NCBI GenBank assembly: GCA_015066045.1
Contig: SVPD01000004.1
Span: 1-64,000 of the forward strand
Source: Oscillospiraceae bacterium
Lineage (GTDB): Bacteria; Bacillota; Clostridia; Oscillospirales; Acutalibacteraceae
DNA length: 64,000 bases
Reading direction: 5' to 3'
Part shown: one piece after another, positions 28,220 through 36,689 of the stretch
How the letters are laid out: every line of letters begins with the position of its first letter
How positions within the stretch are numbered: position 1 is the stretch's first letter
The notes under the pieces: model-generated
Told to the model about the DNA's origin: nothing
Seen by the model: only the letters and a program-made list of their open reading frames with translations
Databases searched by the model: none
Translations under genes and position numbers: made by a program

Positions 28220-28247
28220 ATGTGAGTATTTTTCACTTAAAGAAAGA

Positions 28248-28288
28248 AAAAATGTGGTTGTTACACTAAGTGCAGCAACCACATTTTT
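28248..28288. terminator. Bidirectional terminator between nth and hppA
   Basis: A 13-bp stem AAAAATGTGGTTG (28248-28260) with CAACCACATTTTT (28276-28288) between converging genes, giving T-runs on both strands. Confidence 0.88.
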
Positions 28289-28301
28289 AAATATTTAATG
28301 A

Positions 28302-30332
28302 TTACATCAGGAAGCCCTGTCCGCCGTTTATCATAAGGAACATAGGAGCAAATACGAGAGCTACGATGGTCATAAGCTTGATAAGAATATTGATAGATGG
28401 ACCTGCAGTATCCTTAAAGGGATCGCCTACAGTGTCACCTACTACAGAAGCCTTATGAGCATCACTGCCCTTGCCGCCGCTGGCGCCGCTTTCGATGTAT
28501 TTTTTGGCGTTATCCCAGGCACCGCCGGAGTTTGACATAAAGATAGCGAGAAGAACACCCGTAACCAGTGAGCCGGCTAAAAGACCGCCGAGAGCACTTA
28601 CGCCTAAAATACAGCCGACTACGAGGGGTGAAAGCACGGCAAGAATACCGGGTACTATCATTTCCTTAAGTGCAGCGGTAGTGGAAATGGCTACACAGGA
28701 ATTATAGTCCGGCTTTCCCGTACCCTCGAGAATGCCGGGAATGGCCTTGAACTGACGGCGCACCTCAGCTATCATTTCATAAGCAGCCTTGCTTACAGAA
28801 TCCATGGTAAATGCTGAGAAAACAAAGGGAAGTACACCGCCGATAAGAAGACCGATAACTACCTGATAATTAAGAAGGTCGATGCCTATTTCTTCGAGCT
28901 TTACCGCTTCAGCGTAGGAGAAGAAGAGAGCCAGAGCAGTAAGTGCTGCAGAGCCGATAGCAAAGCCCTTACCGATAGCGGCAGTGGTGTTACCTACGGA
29001 GTCGAGCTTATCAGTGATTTCTCTGACAGATTCGTCTAAGTTTGACATCTGTGCTATACCGCCCGCATTATCGGCGATGGGACCGTAGGCGTCAACCGCT
29101 ACGGTGATACCGGTGGTGGAAAGCATACCTACTGCAGCTAAGGCTACACCGTAGATGCCTGTGCCGGAAATGTCGCTTTTGCAGCAGAAATAAGAAACGA
29201 AGATACCTACACAGATGAGAAGAATGGGCATAGCAGTCGATTTGAGACCTACTGCGATACCGGAAATAATGTTTGTGGCAGAGCCTGTCTGTGACTGCTC
29301 GGCGATTTTTCTTACGGCACGGAATTTGTCGGAGGTATACATTTCGGTAAGAGTACCGATGAGAGTACCTACGGCTATACCGGATATAATAGCAAAGGCG
29401 TAATTAAGAGAGCCGAACATATAGAAGCTCAGCACAAGAGAAGCAATAACCACTACTACAGAGGCCACATAGGTAGCAGCCTTAAGTGATTTATGAGGAT
29501 CGCTTTTATTACCTCTTACGAAGAAGGTTGATACGATAGAGGCTAAAATACCTATTGCGGCTATGTAGAGGGGATAAAGAGGTCCTGAGGAAGGATTTGC
29601 CGAATTTGCAAAGGCTGCAATACCTAAAGAAATAGCTGAAATTATGGCACCCGCATAGCTTTCGAAAAGGTCAGCACCCATACCTGCCACGTCACCTACA
29701 TTGTCGCCTACATTGTCAGCGATAACTGCAGGGTTTCTGGGATCGTCCTCGGGAATGCCTGCTTCGACCTTACCTACAAGGTCGGCACCGACATCGGCTG
29801 CCTTGGTGTAAATACCGCCGCCTACTCTGGCAAACAGAGCAATAGAGGAGGCACCGAGACTGAAGCCGAAGAGAATATCCGTATTCTTTGTAACGGCATA
29901 AATGCCTGCGATACCTAAAAGACCGAGACCTACCACGCACATACCCATAACGGCACCGCCTGAGAATGCTACGGAAAGAGCGGACTTCATGCCGCCCTTT
30001 GCTGCCGCCTGTGCAGTTCTTACGTTAGCCTTGGTAGCCACATTCATACCGAAATAACCGGCGATGATAGAAAAAGCAGCACCGATGATAAAGCTGGCGG
30101 CCGTAGGCCAGGAAATGAAGCATCCGATAGCTACAAAAAGTGAAAGAACGAAGAAAACCAGAATTTTATATTCCGAGAAAAGGAAGGCCTTCGCACCGCC
30201 GTGTATTGCGGCAGAGATTTCCTGCATTCTTTCGTTACCGGGGTCCTTTTTACCTATTTTCATCGCCAGAACAAAGGCAAATAAAAGGGCAAGGGCACCG
30301 ACAAACGGTGTAAAATAAAGTATTTTTTCCAT
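28302..30332 (-). CDS. hppA: Membrane-bound cation-pumping pyrophosphatase, K+-dependent type
   Basis: Couples pyrophosphate hydrolysis to H+ or Na+ export. The 676-residue protein has about 16 transmembrane helices. The substrate motifs [30 protein letters not shown] and the C-terminal [10 protein letters not shown] and [16 protein letters not shown] are present. At the position that sets potassium dependence the sequence is [10 protein letters not shown], i.e. Ala rather than Lys, which marks the K+-dependent class; many of these are Na+ pumps, but the ion cannot be settled by eye. Start chosen at ATG 30332 (MEKILYF) with GAAAGGAG upstream; the open frame extends to 30410 without a site. 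Confidence 0.96.
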   Translation of the reverse strand: MEKILYFTPFVGALALLFAFVLAMKIGKKDPGNERMQEISAAIHGGAKAFLFSEYKILVFFVLSLFVAIGCFISWPTAASFIIGAAFSIIAGYFGMNVATKANVRTAQAAAKGGMKSALSVAFSGGAVMGMCVVGLGLLGIAGIYAVTKNTDILFGFSLGASSIALFARVGGGIYTKAADVGADLVGKVEAGIPEDDPRNPAVIADNVGDNVGDVAGMGADLFESYAGAIISAISLGIAAFANSANPSSGPLYPLYIAAIGILASIVSTFFVRGNKSDPHKSLKAATYVASVVVVIASLVLSFYMFGSLNYAFAIISGIAVGTLIGTLTEMYTSDKFRAVRKIAEQSQTGSATNIISGIAVGLKSTAMPILLICVGIFVSYFCCKSDISGTGIYGVALAAVGMLSTTGITVAVDAYGPIADNAGGIAQMSNLDESVREITDKLDSVGNTTAAIGKGFAIGSAALTALALFFSYAEAVKLEEIGIDLLNYQVVIGLLIGGVLPFVFSAFTMDSVSKAAYEMIAEVRRQFKAIPGILEGTGKPDYNSCVAISTTAALKEMIVPGILAVLSPLVVGCILGVSALGGLLAGSLVTGVLLAIFMSNSGGAWDNAKKYIESGASGGKGSDAHKASVVGDTVGDPFKDTAGPSINILIKLMTIVALVFAPMFLMINGGQGFLM

Positions 30333-30398
30333 GATTTTTCTCCTTTCGGATAATTCATAGCAGCAAAAATGTGATATATGTACTATGTTATAAAGTAT

Positions 30399-30427
30399 AT
30401 AATAAACCAAAGTAGTAATATTGTCAA
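30399..30427 (-). promoter_or_regulatory. Promoter of hppA
   Basis: On the minus strand TTGACA (30422-30427) and TATTAT (30399-30404) with a 17-bp spacer. Confidence 0.8.
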
Positions 30428-30528
30428 CATTTCATACTAAATTTAATGATTTTTTTATTTAAAATTGTATGTTTTACACGAATAACCACAATATGTATTA
30501 ATGTAGGATGTAATAATTTAAGAAAACA

Positions 30529-30635
30529 CTGCAGTAAGGGCGGCGGGGAGCCAAGGGACCGCAGGCGGTCAGCAGCACCCCAGGGGGTGCTGCTCCCTAT
30601 GTATAGGGTTTGGCTCCCCGCCTTACGGTGTGCAG
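30529..30635. repeat. GC-rich cloverleaf palindrome A
   Basis: An outer stem (CACTGCA near 30527-30533 with TGCAGTG near 30630-30636; GTAAGG with CCTTAC; GGCGGGGAGCCA 30542-30553 with TGGCTCCCCGCC 30611-30622) encloses three hairpins: GACCG/CGGTC (30557-30570, loop CAGG), AGCAGCACCC/GGGTGCTGCT (30571-30594 region, loop CAGG) and CCCTA/TAGGG (30595-30608, loop TGTA). It is far more GC-rich than its surroundings and noncoding. The rest of the 30428-30640 gap shows nothing else. Confidence 0.75.
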
Positions 30636-30646
30636 TGCGTAAAAAA

Positions 30647-30680
30647 TTAGTCCGGCACTTCTGATGAAGTGCCGGACTAA
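30647..30680 (-). terminator. Terminator of the GPH symporter gene
   Basis: A 15-bp perfect stem TTAGTCCGGCACTTC (30647-30661) / GAAGTGCCGGACTAA (30666-30680) with a 4-nt loop, followed on the minus strand by TTTTTT. Confidence 0.92.
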
Positions 30681-30697
30681 AGATACGATGTTTTTTA

Positions 30698-32131
30698 TCA
30701 GTACTTTCTGGAAAGAAGCTTTTCTGCTTCTTCTCTGGAAATTTTACCTACATTATGGTCAGCCATAATCTGAACATCCTTATCGTTAAGCTTATAGAAA
30801 TGCCAGATAACGAGAGCAATTACCAGACCGATAATGGGAATAACATTATAAATAAACCACAGACCGTCTATGGCCTCGGGTGTCTGCTGAGCTCTGGCAT
30901 TGATAGCCTCGAGAGCCTCGAAGCTGTCTACACCTTCGAAGGTTTTGAATCCGACTACACCTAAAAGTGCGAGACCGAGTGAGCCTGAAATAGCGGCAGC
31001 GAGCTTAACGGCGAAGGTCTGAATGGCAAAGGTGATTCCCTTTGCTTCGGTGCCTGTAGTGTACTGACCGTATTCGGCACAGTCAGGTGTGAAGGTGAAG
31101 GAAAGAACACCGATGATGCCCAGAGGAATAGCACGGAGCATAAAGGCGACAGTAAAGAGAATAAAGCTGTTTTTCGTGGGAATGATTGCGAAGGAAAGGA
31201 TGATGGAAGCGATAGCAGAAATTTTGAAAAGCTTGGTTTTGTCCATCTTTCTGATGATTTTCGGTACGAGAAGAGCCATAAAGAGCTGGGGCAGTGCAGC
31301 TACTGTACCTGTGATAAGGGATGCGAGAGTATTATTAAAGATGTAATAGGCAGTGATAAGATGAAGAGCAGTGTAAGTCTGTGCACCCGAATAGAAAATA
31401 TAGCCTATATAATAGATAAGAAGATATTTATTGCTGATAATGTATCTGAGCATTCTTCTGACAGTGAACTGCTCTTCGTCGATGCTCTTATTTCTCTCTT
31501 CGCATTTAAAGCATACAGGGAACATAGTAGCGGCTGCCACTACGGCAATGATAATGGAAATCCATCCGTAATTAAGACCGATGAATTCACTGATGAGAAC
31601 AGTTACGAGAACTGTGGTAATAGCAGAGCCTACTCCGCCGGTGATGCCCTTAAGAGAAAGAATAGTGTTTCTTTCTTCGATATTGCTGGTCATAGATGTA
31701 ATGATGCCGAAAGCGGGAACATCACAGAGGGTGTATGCCGTATCCCAAAGAACATAAGCGATAGCAAACCAGGCAAGCTTGAAGGCTTCGGAGGTGGTTT
31801 CGGTATTGGGAATAATGAAAAGTAAAATCGTGGAAACGGGAGTAAGCACGCAGGCTATTTTAAGCCAGGGAATAAACTTTTTTCCGCTCTTAAAGGTGAT
31901 TTTGTCAAAAATTACACCGAAAAGAGCATCGTTGACTGCGTCCCAGACCTTTACTGCCAGCATAACTGCAGCAGATTTAGCCGGATTGACGCCTAAAAGC
32001 AGAAGAAAAGTAGTCAGATAGGCTGCTATCAGACTATAGATCATATTCTGACCGAAGAAATAGAAGTAATAGCTCTTTCTTTCAGTCGGGTTTGTTTGCC
32101 ACAACGGGTTTTGGATTTTTTTTGTTTTCAT
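30698..32131 (-). CDS. GPH-family (MelB-like) sugar:cation symporter
   Basis: A 477-residue major-facilitator protein with twelve predicted helices. The segment LAVKVWDAVNDALFGVIFDKITFKSGKKFIPWL near residue 60 matches the glycoside-pentoside-hexuronide symporter signature, including the Asp residues that bind the coupling cation in MelB. Substrate cannot be read; related Clostridial members take up beta-glucosides, xylosides or lactose-type sugars. It is monocistronic with its own promoter and terminator. No adjacent glycosidase is present, though galT and a GH2 enzyme are 21 kb away. Confidence 0.88.
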   Translation of the reverse strand: MKTKKIQNPLWQTNPTERKSYYFYFFGQNMIYSLIAAYLTTFLLLLGVNPAKSAAVMLAVKVWDAVNDALFGVIFDKITFKSGKKFIPWLKIACVLTPVSTILLFIIPNTETTSEAFKLAWFAIAYVLWDTAYTLCDVPAFGIITSMTSNIEERNTILSLKGITGGVGSAITTVLVTVLISEFIGLNYGWISIIIAVVAAATMFPVCFKCEERNKSIDEEQFTVRRMLRYIISNKYLLIYYIGYIFYSGAQTYTALHLITAYYIFNNTLASLITGTVAALPQLFMALLVPKIIRKMDKTKLFKISAIASIILSFAIIPTKNSFILFTVAFMLRAIPLGIIGVLSFTFTPDCAEYGQYTTGTEAKGITFAIQTFAVKLAAAISGSLGLALLGVVGFKTFEGVDSFEALEAINARAQQTPEAIDGLWFIYNVIPIIGLVIALVIWHFYKLNDKDVQIMADHNVGKISREEAEKLLSRKY

Positions 32132-32164
32132 ACATATTGTCTCCTTTTATTTTCACATAGAAAT

Positions 32165-32193
32165 ATTGTAGCACTATGAAAATAATAAGTCAA
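32165..32193 (-). promoter_or_regulatory. Promoter of the GPH symporter
   Basis: TTGACT (32188-32193) and TACAAT (32165-32170) with a 17-bp spacer on the minus strand. Confidence 0.75.
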
Positions 32194-32229
32194 TAGAAAA
32201 GAGATATAAGAAATATTTGCAAGAACCAC

Positions 32230-32258
32230 TTGAACTATTTTAAAAAATATAATATAAT
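32230..32258 (+). promoter_or_regulatory. Promoter of the Ala/Pro/Thr-linker membrane protein
   Basis: TTGAAC (32230-32235) and TATAAT (32253-32258) with a 17-bp spacer, divergent from the symporter promoter 37 bp away. Confidence 0.75.
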
Positions 32259-32301
32259 GTATTCTGTAAAACTTTAAAAAGTTGAAAGGGGAATTTATAT
32301 C

Positions 32302-33234
32302 ATGAATAAATTCAGAGAGTTTTTTGACAGTATCGGCAGCGAATGGAAAACAGGTATTTCTGTTGCTTTGGCGATAATCCTTGTTTTTTCATTAGGTAAT
32401 GTGGCCGGTTCTCTTACCAATATCAATGCAGTTCCCGTAGACGAGGCCGGTGCGGCAGTCGAAAACACAGTCGCTACCGCTGCTCCTACAGAGGCTCCTA
32501 CCGCTGCCCCCACCGTAGCACCCACACAGGCACCGACGGCAGCTCCCACTACTCAGGCTCCCGTAGCTGACACCCAGCCCTCCGATGCAGCCATTTCAGC
32601 TCCCGCAGAGCAGGCTCCTTCTACAGGTGCTCCCGCTACTACAGAGGAAATAGTTGCTCTCTTTAATGAAAGCGCAAACAAAATAAAGACAAATGCTACT
32701 AAAGCTACCAGAAATTATCAGGATATGAGAATCAATAAGCTCGAGGTTCCCTCTGCTCTTCAGAGTCTGGCTGACGGTGCTATCGAAAAGTTCGTTAAGC
32801 CTAATATGACTCCCGAAGTATATGTAGGTGCCGAAGTAGCTGAAAAATATCCCGTAAGCGGAACAGATTTCGCAAGTAAGCTCAAGCCTGAATATCTTGA
32901 AACCATTACATGTACTGATAACGGTACCGAATATATTATTGATATCAAAATGAAGGATCAGGTAAATCCCGTTTATCGCAGCGGTGAAGGCGTCGGCTCC
33001 ATATTCTGGACTATGAACATCGACGATATCGCAAACAATGCCCCCGGCTTTGAAAGCGGTGAGTTATCATATTATGACTGTACTGCTACTGCTAAAATCG
33101 ATAAGGCTACGGGCAATATGACATATTCGAAGTTCATTTATAATTTCGATATGGATGTTAAAATAAAGATGATTGTTTCTCTTCAGGCTATAGCTTCCCT
33201 TACAGTTGATGAAGAATACGTAATCGAATATTGA
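32302..33234 (+). CDS. Membrane-anchored extracellular protein of unknown function
   Basis: 310 residues. A short cytosolic start (MNKFREFFDSIGSEWK) is followed by a transmembrane helix (about residues 17-36), then a low-complexity linker of Ala/Pro/Thr repeats (APTEAPTAAPTVAPTQAPTA, about residues 58-85) and an extracellular domain of about 200 residues with no motif that I recognise. The C-terminal domain is strand-rich (YIIDIKMKDQVNP, CTATAKIDKATGNMTYSKF). The architecture is common for surface-displayed proteins of gut Clostridia. Own promoter and terminator; AAAGGGG ribosome-binding site 9-10 nt before ATG. Confidence 0.8.
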   Translation: MNKFREFFDSIGSEWKTGISVALAIILVFSLGNVAGSLTNINAVPVDEAGAAVENTVATAAPTEAPTAAPTVAPTQAPTAAPTTQAPVADTQPSDAAISAPAEQAPSTGAPATTEEIVALFNESANKIKTNATKATRNYQDMRINKLEVPSALQSLADGAIEKFVKPNMTPEVYVGAEVAEKYPVSGTDFASKLKPEYLETITCTDNGTEYIIDIKMKDQVNPVYRSGEGVGSIFWTMNIDDIANNAPGFESGELSYYDCTATAKIDKATGNMTYSKFIYNFDMDVKIKMIVSLQAIASLTVDEEYVIEY

Positions 33235-33250
33235 TTTATACATTAATAAT

Positions 33251-33287
33251 AAAGGCGTTGTAAGGTTTAATGCTTTGCAACGGCTTT
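33251..33287 (+). terminator. Terminator of the surface-protein gene
   Basis: AAAGGCGTTG (33251-33260) pairs with CAACGGCTTT (33278-33287) with one mismatch, followed by ATTTTTAT. Confidence 0.65.
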
Positions 33288-33304
33288 ATTTTTATGCTGA
33301 GCAG

Positions 33305-33406
33305 GGAGAAACGTGGGGCGAAGCCGCCGTATACGGCGCTCCGCACACACACCACGGGGTGCGTGTGCGGCTGACGGCATAAATGCCGTGCTTCGCCCCC
33401 CTCTCC
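33305..33406. repeat. GC-rich cloverleaf palindrome B
   Basis: The outer stem GGGGCGAAGC (33315-33324) / GCTTCGCCCC (33390-33399), extended by GGAGA/TCTCC, encloses three hairpins: CGCCG/CGGCG (33325-33338, loop TATA), a 13-bp stem with one mismatch CCGCACACACACC/GGTGCGTGTGCGG (33341-33370, loop ACGG) and ACGGCA/TGCCGT (33374-33389, loop TAAA). It has the same order of stem lengths as palindrome A but different paired bases. Noncoding; lies between convergent genes. Confidence 0.75.
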
Positions 33407-33423
33407 GTTTGCACCACATTAAA

Positions 33424-33460
33424 AGGCTCACTGTACGGCGTTTGATCATACAGTGAGCCT
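33424..33460. terminator. Terminator downstream of the 33481-34002 gene
   Basis: A perfect 12-bp stem AGGCTCACTGTA (33424-33435) / TACAGTGAGCCT (33449-33460) with T-runs on both sides. Confidence 0.82.
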
Positions 33461-33480
33461 GATTTTTTATTTATCTGTCA

Positions 33481-34002
33481 TCAGATAAGGATTATTGCAG
33501 CTGTAAGTGCGATGCCGAGAATAAAGCTGATACAGTATTTTTCCACGAAAGCACCGATGAAAAGAAATACGGCAGCAGGTGCATATAAGATTTTCTGAAG
33601 AATATTACCGTTTTTATAAATCTTTTCCATCATATTATATGCATCCTCGACGAGAGGATAAGAGTTTACCATAAGTGAAAAAGCAAACCAGTATGCGACG
33701 ATATTGACTGCAGTGAGAAGTGCATCGTCGAAGCGTGCATACAGAGTGAACATAATGGGTGCCAATGAAAGCAGAAATGCACCTATGAAATTCATAAAAG
33801 CGGGAACGAAGCAGAGTGCAAAGGCACCACGGGCTTTCGGCATAAATTCATGCTCCACATGGCTTATCATTTCGTCGTTTCTCAAATAGCGGTTATCCTC
33901 TACGGGAACCTTACAGATACGGCAGACTAGCTGCTCCCACATACATCTTATAAGAGCACCGGGAAAGGTGAGATATTTGGTTAAAATATAAAGCTTTGTC
34001 AT
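33481..34002 (-). CDS. Four-helix membrane protein of unknown function
   Basis: 173 residues with a charged N-terminal segment (VEDNRYLRNDEMISHVEHEFMPKARG) and about four transmembrane helices (residues 60-85, 88-112 and two near the C-terminus). The initial HVEHEF Glu/His cluster could bind a metal but does not match a family that I can name. Its start codon overlaps the stop codon of the upstream zinc-ribbon protein (TGATG), so the two are translationally coupled and probably act together. Confidence 0.75.
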   Translation of the reverse strand: MTKLYILTKYLTFPGALIRCMWEQLVCRICKVPVEDNRYLRNDEMISHVEHEFMPKARGAFALCFVPAFMNFIGAFLLSLAPIMFTLYARFDDALLTAVNIVAYWFAFSLMVNSYPLVEDAYNMMEKIYKNGNILQKILYAPAAVFLFIGAFVEKYCISFILGIALTAAIILI

Positions 34003-35474
34003 CAGATGTCGCCTCCCTGGTCCTTGATTATTTCTTCGATGGTGATTTTACCCTTTTTATACTGTGTTACAAGGTCGCTGATTTCGTAGCCGTAGCCGGC
34101 AAGTAAAGCTTTCATATCCTCATAAATTTCCTTGTCTCCGTTATAAAGACCTACGAGAGCGTAAAGGTTACAGTTCTGCACAGTGTAGTTACCCGCATTA
34201 AACAGAGCTTCGATTTCCTCTAAGGCAAGAGAGCCCTCACCCTTGATAAGGTATGCGATGGCGAGAGGATGCTTATAGGTAACATCGGAGGCACCGAGAG
34301 CTGCTTTTGCCTCTTCGCAAACGGCTATCATTTTTTCTGCATCGGGAGTTTCCATAAAGCGGTAAAGGTTAGCCTTGGAGATGTAGGCAGTATTGTCTTC
34401 TCTGTTAAGACTGATAAGCTTATCAAAGCTATAGTTTACTGCCTCCTCGTCACCGAGTCTGGCAGCGACTGCGCAGTAGTTGGCAAGATATACCCATTCC
34501 TGACCTTCACCGATGGAGTCGATGTATTTGAGCTGGTCAAGCTGCTCGGAGAGGGACTTTTCTGCGATGCTCATAAGCACAAATTTGTAGTATTCGATAA
34601 ATACCTCGTTGTATTTTTCGGCGACCTGGCTTTTTCCTTCCTCTAAGGGATTTACCTCCTTGAGAGCATTGAGTCCGGCCATAACCTCGTCATAGTCATA
34701 GTCTTTACCGGAAAAAGCATCATTCGTCACTTCGGTAAGAGCTTCATAGGTTTCTGTGAGAATAGTGGCTTCTTTAACCGTAGAAGCATATTTTTTGTTC
34801 CAGGGCTTTTCAAGCTCGTCTTCACTGTAGTTATTTTTGATAAGCTCGGCACTGTTTGTCTGGTAGCCTAATTTATTGTAGCCCTCTACCATTTCGTCTA
34901 AGGCTCTTTTTGAGGTGCCTTCAGCGGTTTTACTTCCGTTGAAATAGGAATAGTAGCTCTGGAGTGCAGTCATAATATATCCTGATTTGTAGCTTGCGGA
35001 AGCTTCTGCCACCATCAGTGCATCGTTCATATAGGGATAGGATACATAAAAGCTTGCGAATAAAAGAACGCCTGAAAGCAGAAAGGTCAGAATACCGCTT
35101 TTGCGCAGCGGGTATTTTTTCATAGCGTTACGGCAATCCTCACAGTAGGGATAATCCTCGCCGAGCTCTTTGAAGCGGAGCTTTTCTTCGCAGCACTGAC
35201 AGAGCTCCTCAGGATCTGCTTCTTCCTCGTATTCGATGTATTCATCGGGGTTTTCCAGCTCCTGTATGAGCATCTCGTCTTCGTCATATTCGCTGTCTTC
35301 GGCAGAAGCTCTATCCAGCTCCTGCTGGAACATATCTCTGATGCTTTCGAGCTCCTCCATAAGCTCTTCGTTTTCATCGGCCTGTTCTTCGGGGAAAGAA
35401 TCCTCCGTTATTTCTTCGGGCGCGATGCTTTCTTCCTCCTCGGGGAGCAGGTTATCCTTTTTAAGTTCATCCAA
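34002..35474 (-). CDS. Zinc-ribbon, single-pass membrane protein with TPR-like extracellular repeats
   Basis: About 490 residues. The N-terminal 90 residues are highly acidic (EEEESIAPEEITEDSF...), followed by a zinc ribbon (CQCCEEK...YPYCEDC), a transmembrane helix (about 127-147) and an outer region of about 340 residues with helix-rich, TPR-like repeats. The start chosen is TTG at 35474 (MDELKKDN): AGGAGG lies 9 nt upstream, whereas the longer ATG at 35507 has no site and would put that sequence inside the gene. Function unknown; coupled to the four-helix membrane protein. Confidence 0.75.
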   Translation of the reverse strand: MDELKKDNLLPEEEESIAPEEITEDSFPEEQADENEELMEELESIRDMFQQELDRASAEDSEYDEDEMLIQELENPDEYIEYEEEADPEELCQCCEEKLRFKELGEDYPYCEDCRNAMKKYPLRKSGILTFLLSGVLLFASFYVSYPYMNDALMVAEASASYKSGYIMTALQSYYSYFNGSKTAEGTSKRALDEMVEGYNKLGYQTNSAELIKNNYSEDELEKPWNKKYASTVKEATILTETYEALTEVTNDAFSGKDYDYDEVMAGLNALKEVNPLEEGKSQVAEKYNEVFIEYYKFVLMSIAEKSLSEQLDQLKYIDSIGEGQEWVYLANYCAVAARLGDEEAVNYSFDKLISLNREDNTAYISKANLYRFMETPDAEKMIAVCEEAKAALGASDVTYKHPLAIAYLIKGEGSLALEEIEALFNAGNYTVQNCNLYALVGLYNGDKEIYEDMKALLAGYGYEISDLVTQYKKGKITIEEIIKDQGGDI

Positions 35475-35681
35475 AATTAAACGCCTCCTTTGGGTTAATG
35501 AACACATTTTATCACTCTTTTATTTAAAATGCAACTAATTATGCTACATTTACTTTAGATTTGCTTTAAGTATAAAAATAGAGTCAATACATTATCTTGT
35601 GTACCGTCTCGTAAAAGACCACAACAGTATTCCGATGAAGCAGTAAAAGGGCCTTAAATCGAAGAAAAACGGACAAAAACA

Positions 35682-35711
35682 TTGACAAAAGGGGCTTATT
35701 TGATATATAAT
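35682..35711 (+). promoter_or_regulatory. Promoter of rpmH
   Basis: Consensus TTGACA (35682-35687) and TATAAT (35706-35711) with an 18-bp spacer; the transcript has a leader of about 135 nt. The remainder of the 35475-35681 gap shows no gene or clear signal. Confidence 0.85.
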
Positions 35712-35717
35712 GTTTCT

Positions 35718-35817
35718 CTGCAAGTTATGTCTTGCAGTCTTATGACCTCGTGTCGCATTAAATTAAAAAGCGTCGGACACCATATTGCTTCACTTCTATA
35801 CTCCTTGCAATATGTCC
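35718..35817 (+). promoter_or_regulatory. Structured 5' leader of rpmH
   Basis: Two hairpins lie in the rpmH leader: CTGCAAG/CTTGCAG (35718-35737) and CATATTGC/GCAATATG (35781-35814) flanked by GGA/TCC. They precede the AAAGGAGG ribosome-binding site. No known leader family is recognised. Confidence 0.4.
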
Positions 35818-35851
35818 CGTTTTATAAAATTATTAAAGGAGGTTTAATGCA

Positions 35852-35986
35852 ATGAAAAGAACTTATCAACCCAAAAAGCGCCACAGAAAAATGGAACACG
35901 GCTTCCGTAAAAGAATGGCAACAAAGAACGGCCGTAAGGTTCTTGCCCGTCGTCGTGCAAAGGGCAGAAAGCAGCTCACATACTGA
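35852..35986 (+). CDS. rpmH: 50S ribosomal protein L34
   Basis: A 44-residue, very basic protein starting [20 protein letters not shown] and ending in [12 protein letters not shown], the invariant L34 sequence. ATG follows AAAGGAGG by 9 nt. It heads the rpmH-rnpA-yidD-yidC-khpB cluster and is transcribed away from the origin. Confidence 0.98.
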   Translation: MKRTYQPKKRHRKMEHGFRKRMATKNGRKVLARRRAKGRKQLTY

Positions 35987-36066
35987 TTGAGCTGAAATTT
36001 TGTCGTTTCGGCGACAGACAGATAAACAAACACACTCGTTCGAAATAGTGTTAGGGTTTGATTTTT

Positions 36067-36408
36067 TTGCAAAAGTACCTTACTTTAAAAGAGAATACAG
36101 ACTTCAACCGTGTCTATTACCGCGGGAAGTCATCGGCTAAACCTGCACTGGTTGTTTATGCATTAAAAAACCGTGTGGGTATTTGTCGTGTCGGTATTAC
36201 TACGAGCAAAAAAACAGGCAACGCAGTCGAACGGAATCGCTCCCGCAGAATTATCAGAGCGGCATATCAGTCGGTATTCAGGAGCTGTGAGCTTACGGGG
36301 AATTATGACCTTGTTTTCGTTTCCCGCAGTAAAACCAAATACCTAAAGTCCACTCAGGTGGAAAAAAGTATGGTCGAATGTATGAAAGTGCTCGGTGTTA
36401 TAAAATGA
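36067..36408 (+). CDS. rnpA: Ribonuclease P protein component
   Basis: Protein subunit of RNase P, binding the 5' leader of pre-tRNA. The 113-residue protein has [19 protein letters not shown] at the start and the RNR signature [20 protein letters not shown]. There is no ATG at the expected place: TTG at 36067 lies 10 nt after an AGGG site and gives the usual N-terminus; TTG at 36058 is the alternative. The following yidD overlaps by 4 nt. Confidence 0.93.
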   Translation: MQKYLTLKENTDFNRVYYRGKSSAKPALVVYALKNRVGICRVGITTSKKTGNAVERNRSRRIIRAAYQSVFRSCELTGNYDLVFVSRSKTKYLKSTQVEKSMVECMKVLGVIK

Positions 36409-36641
36409 AAAAGGTTATTTTGGCTTTAATCAGATTTTACCGCCGCCACATTTCTCCCCATCTGCCCCCTATGTGCAGATATTATCCGACCTGTTCCTGC
36501 TATGCCATCGAGGCTATCGAAACTCACGGTGCATTCAAGGGCTCTCTTTTGGCTCTTTGGAGATTACTCCGCTGCAATCCCTTTTCAGCAGGCGGCTATG
36601 ATCCCGTCCCGCCGAAAAAGGAAGACCACCGTCTGAGATAG
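36405..36641 (+). CDS. yidD: Membrane protein insertion efficiency factor YidD
   Basis: A 78-residue protein [20 protein letters not shown] with the characteristic [27 protein letters not shown] and [14 protein letters not shown]. Works beside YidC at the membrane. The ATG at 36405 overlaps the rnpA stop (ATGA), so translation is coupled; the frame open further upstream is inside rnpA. Confidence 0.96.
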   Translation: MKKVILALIRFYRRHISPHLPPMCRYYPTCSCYAIEAIETHGAFKGSLLALWRLLRCNPFSAGGYDPVPPKKEDHRLR

Positions 36642-36689
36642 CTCTGCCCTCTTATTTTTTTCAGGAGTAATTTTCGGAGGTATTTAAGA

